NCBI GenBank assembly: GCA_028751875.1
Contig: CM054143.1
Span: forward strand, 68,938,293 to 69,002,292
Origin: Rapana venosa
Lineage: Eukaryota; Mollusca; Gastropoda; Neogastropoda; Muricidae
Length of the DNA stretch: 64,000 bases
Direction of reading: 5' to 3'
In this document: positions 56,866 through 64,000 of the stretch, piece by piece
Numbering within the stretch: position 1 is the stretch's first letter
Layout: each line of letters begins with the position of its first letter
Made by a program: the position numbers and the translations under genes
Notes under the pieces: model-generated
Databases searched by the model: none
The model's input: the letters and a program-made list of their open reading frames with translations, nothing else
What the model was told of the DNA's origin: nothing

Positions 56866-57954
56866 TACCATATATCACAGGTAAACTAAGGTTGAATCTC
56901 CTGGGCCTCGATTCAACAAGCTGTTGACGTATCCTGAGAAATGAAATCTAAAAATGATAAAGCTTGTCGGAAATTCTGTAGCATTTAATTTTTTTAAATG
57001 AGAGAGAGTGGCTTTAGAACGTAAAAAGTCTTAGCAAAGTCTAGAAAAAAGGACTCCGTAATTTCACTATTATTGATATTCAAAAACATGGCTGGTCATG
57101 TATTAAGGGCAGTATGACAAAGAATGGTTTTTCATAAATCCTGACTGGTTTTCAAAGAATTAGATCATGGTTTTTAAAATGAGACTGCTAGTGAAATTGG
57201 TACATGTTTTTACTTAATGGTTTAGATAGACTTGATAGGATGGATAATGAGCGGAGTCTCTATAGTTTAAGACGGATTGGATATCAGGTCTCTTCCTGAT
57301 CTTTTATTAAGGTTACACTTTGTCTTGTTAAACTTCAACGGAAAATAATTATAGTCAATACATCAATGTGAAAGATGTAAGAGAGTATCAGTTAATAGGC
57401 TTATGCAAACTGATTTTTAGTCATTTACTAACTGTTTTGTCAAAGGTCTCTCCCTGATCGTTTTATTTGAGACTATGAGCTATTAAGCACATTTCTGTAT
57501 CGATTGTGATTGGGGATATGATAAATTCAGAAGAAATGCTTTTGATGAACATAATGTTTTAAATTATCTGGTCACCATTTGGTTGTTTTCTATTATTGAT
57601 AATTATAGATTCACATGTTTGCAAAGTTGAGAGTAAGTTTTCTGCTGATATTTTCTTTATGACTTGTTTGGGGTTTTTTGGGGGTTTATGTCGTGAATTA
57701 TTAGTCAAGTGTAATGGCTTCCAAATCGTTTTTTGGATTCGGTGGATGAAGACAAGCAAATCTTGAATGTAATTATTCTACTTTCTACTCGCTTTTGCGC
57801 TTCATTGAATTTACTTTGTTTCTTTGCTTCTTTATATTCATCTTTTGCTTACGATTTACTAGATAATCTGCTTAGATTCATTTTCTTTCATTCTTTTGAT
57901 AACCATGGAGGTTTTATGAGTTTGCTTATTCCTTTCCTTAGTGTGAGAGTCGAA
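56866..57954. other. unique AT-rich sequence, no gene supported
   Basis: The longest unique stretch in the right half. Stops are frequent in all frames; frames of 66 and 77 codons at 57559 and 57733 show no motif. Confidence 0.5.
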
Positions 57955-58200
57955 GGAGGGAGATAGAGGGAGGGAGAGGTAGGGAGGAGAGTGAGGGAGG
58001 GAGAGATAGGGTAATGGGGGAGGGAGAGAAGGGTGAGAGAGAGAGGGAGGGGGAGAGAACACACGTAGGGCAGGGTGGAAGGGAAGGAGGAGAGAGACAG
58101 ACTGACACGGAGAGAGACAGAAGATTAGAACAGAAACGCATACATACAACAAACATACATACATACATACATACATACTAATACATACAACATACAACAT
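57955..58200. repeat. GA array and (CATA)n
   Basis: GGGAGGGAGA words to about 58100, GACA words to 58130, (CATA)n at about 58138-58200. Confidence 0.9.
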
Positions 58201-59585
58201 ACCTGTCTCACGCTCCGTGGCTCTGACTCTCAGGTTCTCTCTCTCTCCGCCCTCTGTCTCTCTCTCCTCCGCCCTCAGTCTCCTCCGCTCTCCGCCCTCT
58301 TCTCCGTCTCTCTACTCTCCGCCTCTGTCTCTCTCTCGCCCTCCTGTCTCTCTGTCTCCTTCTCTCCGCCCACTGTCTCTCTGACTCTCTCTCTCTCCGC
58401 CCACTGTCTCTCTCTCTCGTCTCCCGCCCTCTGTCTCTCTGTCTCTTCGTCTCTCCGGCCTCTGTCGTCTCTCTCTCACTCTCCGCCCTCTGTCTCTCTT
58501 TCTGTCTCTCTCCTCTCTCCGCCCTCTGTCTCTCTCCTCTCTCGCGCCTCGTCTCTCTGTCTCTCCTCTCTCTCCGCCCTCGTGATCCATCTCTCTCTCT
58601 CATCCACCTCTCTCTCTCTCACTCTCTCTCTACTCTCTCTCCGCCCTCTTCTCCTCTGTCTCTCTCTTCTCTCTCCGCCCTCAGTAACCTCCCTCCTCCG
58701 CCCTCCGGCCTCTGTCCTCTCTCTCCATCCGCTCTCTTCTCTGTCTCCTCTAACCTCCGCCTCTTCTCTCTTCTCTCTCCTCCGCCCTCTGTCTCTGCTC
58801 TCTCATACACCTCTGGTCCTCTCTCTCTCCGCCCTATGTCTCTCTCCTCTCACCTCTCTCTCTCGCTCCACCCTCTGTCTCCTCTCTCTCTCCATCTCCG
58901 TCCCTCCTGTCCTCTCTCTCTCTTCCTTTCCGCCCCTCCTGTCCCACTCTCTCTCCGCCTCTGTCTCTCTCTCTCTCATCCGGCCCTCTGTCTCTCTCTC
59001 ATCTCTCCTCTCTCTCTCATCCGTCCTAGCTCTCTCTCTCTCCGCCGTTTGTCTCTCCTCGTCCTCTCTCCTCTCTCTCTCGCACTCTCAGACTCTCGTC
59101 TTCTCTCATCTCTCTCCTCTGCTCCAGCCGCCCTCTGTCTCTCTGCCTCTCACTGTCCCTCCTCCGCCCACGTCCCTCCTCTATCCGCCCTCTGTCTTCT
59201 GTCTCTCTCATCCGCCCTCTGTCACTCTCTCTGTTCTCTCACTCTCTCTCACACCGCCCGCTGTCACTCTCTCGCCCCCTGTCGCTCTCCTCTCTCTCTC
59301 GTACCTCGCTCTCACTCTCTCTCCGTCCTCTGTCAGTCTGTCTGTCTCTCTCTCTCTCTCTCTCCCTCGCCTCTGTCTCTCAGTCTCTTTCTCCCCCTCT
59401 TCCTCTCTCATCATCTCTCTCTGTCTCTCTGTCTCTCTCTGTCCGCCCTCTTCCTCGGTCTCTCTCTCTCAATCATCCGCCCGCTCGTCTGTCACTCTCT
59501 CTCTCTGCCCCCTGTCTCGCTCTCCTGTCACTCTCTCTCTGTATCTCCCTCTCCACTTGGTCTCTCTCTCTCTCTGTCTCTCTCT
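58201..59585 (-). repeat. 'CTCTCCGCCCTCTGTC' minisatellite, pyrimidine on plus
   Basis: 'tctccgccctctgtctctct' recurs dozens of times at 20-50 bp spacing for about 1.4 kb. Its reverse complement forms the next two arrays. The 483-residue plus frame is a composition artefact. Confidence 0.95.
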
Positions 59586-59811
59586 GGGGGAAGGAAAGGG
59601 AGAGAGGGGGAGGAAGGCCTGTAGAGAGAGAGAAGGGGGGGAGTGGAAGGGAAGGAGGGAGAGAGAGAGAGAGACCAGAGAGACAGAGGCGGAAGCGAGA
59701 AAGAGAGACAGAAGACAGAGGCGGAGAGAGAGAGAGAGACAGAGAGACAGAGGGTGGGAGAGAGGAGAGAGAGACAAGATGCCGGGGAGAGACAGAGAGA
59801 GAGACAGAGGG

Positions 59812-59847
<36 letters not shown>

Positions 59848-60569
59848 AGAGACAGAGGCGGGAGAGACAGAGAGCACAGAGAGACAGAGTGCGTAAGGAG
59901 AGAGACAGGAAAGGACAGAGGGCGGAGAGAGAGAGACAGAGAGACAGATGCGAGAGAGTATCGAGAAAGAGAGATACAGAGAGAACAGAGAATGACAGAG
60001 AACCGGAGACGAGAGACAGATGGCACGAAGTAGCAAGAGAAACAAAAGACCCAGAGGTCGGAGAGGAGAAAGAGAGACAGGGGGCAGAGAGAGAGTAGAG
60101 AGACCAGACGTCGGAGAAGAGACAGAGACAGTAGGCGCGAGAGAACAGAACAGACTTAGGGCGGGAGAGAGAAAGACAGAGAGACAGAGGGCGCAGAGAG
60201 AGAGACAGAAAGACAGAGGGCGGTGAGAGAGAGAGCCAGAGGTCGGAAAGAGAGAGAGAGAACACGTTAGCAAGAACAGGGGGCAGAGAGGAGAGAGAGA
60301 GACAGAGGGCGGAGAGAAAGAGAGACAGAGAGACAGAGAGAGGGCGGAGAGAGAGAGAGACAGAAGAGACAGAGTGCGGAGAGAGAGAGACAGACAGAAG
60401 ACAGGGGCAAGAGAGAGAGAGACAGACAGAGGTCGGAGAGAGAGAACAGAGAGACAGAGGGCGGAGAGAGAGACAGAGAACAGAGAGAGAAGAGAGGGCC
60501 GGAGAGAGAGACGCGACTGAGAGCAGAGGGTCTGAGAGAGAGAGAGAGAGAGACAGAAAGACAGAGGGC

Positions 60570-60602
<33 letters not shown>

Positions 60603-60690
60603 CAGAGAGACAGAGGTCTGAGAAGAGAGAGAGAGACCAGAGAGACAGAGGGCGGGGAGAGAGAGACAGAGAACAGAGGGCGGAGAAAGA
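59586..60690 (+). repeat. 'GACAGAGGGCGGAGAG' minisatellite, purine on plus
   Basis: 'agagacagagggcggagaga' recurs for about 1.1 kb. It joins its inverted counterpart at about 59585 through a short G/GA-rich centre ('gggggaaggaaagggagaga'). Confidence 0.95.
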
Positions 60691-61496
60691 GCGCACTCTG
60701 AACTCGGAACTCTGAAGAGAGTTTTAAATTGCACATCGCCTTGGCCACATACAATGCGAAGTTTGATTTTGGGAAAAGCATCACGATATAACGCAGTACA
60801 TAACACTACATACTCAACATCAATACATATTCATGCGTTTTCAGTATACGGCAACTCTTCTAAGGTGCAGATTAAATTCAGTTTTCCTTAAGTTTGCTTG
60901 GCTAGTTTTATCCAAACAAGATTACTGTACATACAAAAATGAAGTTTTATCAAACAAGATTACTGTACATACAAAAATGAGAACATTGTTCCATAGTTAT
61001 GGTTACTTCTATTACAATAAAAGGTTTTTTTGTTTTCATTCTTTGATATTATACTTAAATTCTACACTTAAGTATTTATACTTTCTTCTGTTTGATATAA
61101 TATAACAACACAAATTCAAATAGTTTTGGTCTTTCTTTTGTCATTATGTTGTATTTAGTCTTGAACTCAAAACTTTATATTCTAGAATAGCCAGATATTC
61201 CCTAGCATTTTGCTGCATACTGGAGCACCAAGCTTTTGTTCAAATAAAGAAAGTTGAGAAACAAAAACAAAACACACACACACAAACACACACCACACCC
61301 ACACACACACAACACACACAGAGTACATTAAAATCATATCAAACCAAATACCTCTACTTAGACTATGAGAAAACATGTGTAAAGTACATTTTAAAGTTAG
61401 TATTGAGTAGTTTATCAACGACACAGATATTGATGTGAAAACCATTACACTACACAATCACATTCGCCCAATGCAATTTTCTATACCGAGGTTTTG
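60691..61496. other. unique AT-rich island between minisatellites
   Basis: Starts with 'ctctgaactcggaactctga', like the 'cagagtt' LINE tail at 5600 in antisense. Contains a 30-bp direct repeat around 'aagattactgtacatacaaa' at 60918-60940 and 60956-60978, and a CA tract near 61273-61320. No coding frame with a motif. Confidence 0.5.
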
Positions 61497-63475
61497 CTAG
61501 AGGGCGGAGAGAGAGAAGAGATAGGGCTGAAGAGAGAGAGAGAGACAAGAGACAAGGGACGGAGAGAGAGAGAGAGAGAGGAGAGAGGAGAGGGAGGAGA
61601 GACAGAGGGCAGAGAGCAGAGAGAGAGAACAGAGGGAGACGGAGAGTGAGAGAGAGATTAGAGGGCGAGAGGAGAGTGAGAGAGAGAGACAGAGGGCGGA
61701 GAGAGAGAAGAGACAGAGGCGAGAAAGTGAGAGGAGACAGAGAGACAGAGTGCGGGAGAGAGAGAGAGAGACAAGGGCGAGAGAGAGAAAGAGAGAGAGA
61801 GAGAGAATAGAGACGAGGACGAGAGAGAGACAGCGAGAGAGAAGAAAGCGAGACGAGGCGAAAAGACAGACAGACAGAGGCGAGAGAGCGAGAGAGAGAG
61901 AGACAGAGGGAGGAGATGAGAAGAGAGACAGAGGCGGAGAAAGAAGAGAGAAAAGGTGAGACAGAGCGGAGAGTGAGACGAGAGAAGACAGAGGGGAGCG
62001 AGAGAGAGAGAGAGCAGAGACAGAGGACCAGAGGAGAGAGAGAGACAGAGTGCGGAGAGCGAGGAACCACACACAAAGGGCTGAGAAGAGAGAGAAGACA
62101 GAGAGACAGAGAGCGGAGGAGAGACAGAGAGAAAACCCCCCCACCCAGAGGGGGTGGGGGCGGAGAGAGAGACAGAGGGCGGAAAGATGAAGACAGAGAT
62201 ACAGAGGGCGGAGAGAGAGAACGAGGGCGAGAGAGAGACAAGGGGAGAGAGAGACAGAGGCGATAGAGATACAGTGGGCGGGATGAGAGAGACAGAGAGA
62301 ACATAGAGGGCGGAGAGAGAAGAGAGACTGAGGGCAGGAGAAAGAGAGACAAGAGAGACAAGGGTGGAAGAGAGAGAGAGGACAGAGGCGGAGAGAGAGA
62401 AGAGAGAGAGAGGAGAGAGAGAGAGAGAGACAGAGGGCGGAGAGAGAGACAGAGAGACAGAGGGGGGGGGCGAGAGAGAGAGAGAGAGAGAGACAGAGGG
62501 CGGGGAGAGAGAGAGAGAGAAGAGACAGAGGACGAGAGTGAGAGAGAGATAGAGGGCGGAAGAGAGAGAGACAGTGACAGAGAGACAGAGGCGGAGAGAG
62601 AGAGACAGACGACAGAGAGACAGAGGCGAGAGAGAGAGACAGAGAGACAGAGGGCGGAGAGAGACAGAGATAGGACAGAGGGCGGAGAGGAGATAGAGAG
62701 ATAGAGAGACAGAGGGCCGGCGAGAGGAGAGAACAGAGAGACAGAGAGCAAAGAGAATGAGAGAGACAGAAGAGAGAGAAAGAGGGCGGCGAGAGAGAGA
62801 GGACAGAGAGACAGAGGACGGAGAGACAGAGAGAGCGAGAGAGAGAGAGAAGAGAGAAGAGAGACAGATGACGGAGAGAGAGAGAGAGAGAGTAGAACAA
62901 GAGCGTAGAAGAGAGATAGAACGGAGAGAGAGAGAGAGCGAGAGAGACAGAGACAGAGGAAGGAGGAGAGAGAGAGAGATAAGAGACAGAGGGCGGGAGA
63001 GAAGAGAGAGATAGAGAGACAGAGGGCGGAGAGAGAGATAGAAGAGACAGAGGGCGGAGAGAGAGAGAGACAGACAAGGAGGAGAGAGAAGAGACAGATG
63101 GCTGAGAGAGAGAGACAAGAAAAGGACCCAGAGGCGGAGAGAGAGACAGAGAGACAGAGGGCGGAGAGAGAGGGAGAGAGACACAGAGAACCAGAGGCGG
63201 AGAGAGAGGGACCAGAGAGACAGAGGGCGGAGAGAAGGCACTGTCTATCAGACCAGTCGCGCGCGATGTGAGTCCAAATTAGCAGAGACAGAGAGTGACA
63301 GAGAGTACAGAGCGGAGAGAGAGAGAGACATAGGGCGGAGAGAGTGAGAGAGAGGGCAAGAGAGAGAGAGAGATAGACAGAGGGTGGCGAGAGAGAAGAC
63401 AGAAAGACAGAGGGCGGAGAGAAAGAGAGAGAGCGGAGTGAGAGGGAGAGGGGGGAGAGAGAGGGAGAGAGACAG
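61497..63475 (+). repeat. 'GACAGAGGGCGGAGAG' minisatellite, second purine array
   Basis: Same unit and orientation as 59586-60690, about 1.95 kb, interrupted by a GGGG/CCCC hairpin-like piece at 62138-62162 and about 40 bp of unique DNA at 63238-63280. The 687-residue minus frame is a composition artefact. Confidence 0.95.
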
Positions 63476-63501
63476 AGACAGAAACAACAAGACAGGGACA
63501 C

Positions 63502-63546
63502 AGTCAAAGTCAAGTCAAAGTCAAACTTTTATTTTCAGATGGTACA
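63502..63546 (-). mobile_element. TTTGAC-tail repeat, 3' end only, antisense
   Basis: 'cagtcaaagtcaagtcaaag' then 'tcaaacttttattttcagat' and 'ggtacagtga'. Shows the hexamer tail of this family most clearly. Confidence 0.8.
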
Positions 63547-63880
63547 GTGAGAAAGAGAGAGAGAGAGAGAGGAGAGAAGAGAGAGAGTTGGGGGGAAGGG
63601 GAGATAGACACACACAGACACACAGACACAGAGACAGAGACAGGGACAGAGCGACAGAGCGACAGAGACAGACATAGAGACAGAGCGACAGAGACAGAGA
63701 AAAAGAGAGAGTCAGCAAGACAGAGAGAGAGAGAAGGGGGGGGGGGGGGGGGTCAGCGAGAAGACAGAGAAAAAGAAAGAGAGAGACAGATAGACAGACA
63801 GACAGACAGAGACAGACAGAGACAGAGACAGACAGAGACAGACAGAGAGAGAAACAGAGATAGACAGAGACAGACAATGA
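63547..63880 (+). repeat. GA, CAGA and GACA arrays
   Basis: GA at 63550-63590, CACAGA/GACAGA to 63700, a G run at about 63737-63752, then GACA to 63878. Confidence 0.92.
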
Positions 63881-64000
63881 CAAGGACCCTGCCAAAGGTT
63901 GTTGATGGCCCATACAGCATGACGACACTGAAGCCCTCTAGACAACGGGGCGGTGAAGAGAAGAACTGGAAACCCAGTTCCTCAGTGACCCAGTCCTCAG
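63881..64000. other. unique sequence at window edge
   Basis: Mixed composition; no feature can be called from 120 bp. Confidence 0.4.

Noticed and set aside
58582..60784. 483-residue plus and 407-418 residue minus frames
   Set aside because: Frames over the inverted GGCGGAGAGA/CTCCGCC minisatellite. They become Arg/Glu-rich where the strand switches, as expected for a repeat.
61450..63513. 687-residue minus frame and its 526-527 residue companions
   Set aside because: Three overlapping frames on one strand are all open, which shows composition and not coding.

Overview
The window looks like a piece of a eukaryotic, probably molluscan (gastropod-like) nuclear genome. The evidence is indirect. 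There are tRNA-headed SINEs with a long shared core, 5'-truncated non-LTR retrotransposons of at least three kinds (RTE-like, L2/CR1-like and RNase H-bearing I-like), extreme microsatellite density, no operons, and no bacterial gene or ribosome-binding pattern. I found no host protein-coding gene that I can defend. The coding signals that hold up under reading are retrotransposon remnants. Two scaffold gaps of exactly 500 N lie at 12613-13112 and 33501-34000.

Layout. 0-5 kb: a 70-bp minisatellite, a 23-bp minisatellite, then a 1.7-kb (CT)n-rich block and a G-run block. 5-12.6 kb: a LINE C-terminal fragment, a complete antisense SINE, a degraded RTE-like reverse transcriptase, a second CT block, and a SINE that has been split by an L2-like LINE insertion. 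13-22 kb: another antisense SINE, a degraded L2-like 3' end and several short arrays. 22-25.4 kb: a GTAAG array followed by a 2.4-kb CCTCCCTA array, with purine and pyrimidine strands swapped between them. 25.4-30 kb: AT-rich, error-prone looking sequence with two small minisatellites. 30.8-32.2 kb: an I-like LINE 3' end with an open RNase H reading frame. 34-46.5 kb: a direct duplication of about 2.7-2.9 kb, with an antisense RTE-like element and several SINEs between the copies. 47.4-50.2 kb: a second long RTE-like element on the plus strand. 51-57 kb: GA arrays alternating with SINE tails, and an L2-like LINE whose RT keeps its catalytic aspartates. 58-63.5 kb: a 'GGCGGAGAGA' minisatellite present in both orientations.

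How the parts work together. The most coherent biology is a SINE/LINE partnership. Two different tRNA-derived heads are attached to the same SINE core. One of these SINE types ends in the same 3' tail as the L2-like LINE found here in several copies. A second repeated signal is that SINE fragments and CT arrays alternate with a fixed relative orientation, as if SINE copies and the simple repeat were amplified together. Several stretches (about 13-17.5, 25.4-30 and 46.5-50.5 kb) show homopolymer-like base drift suggesting poor consensus quality, so frameshifts there may not be biological.
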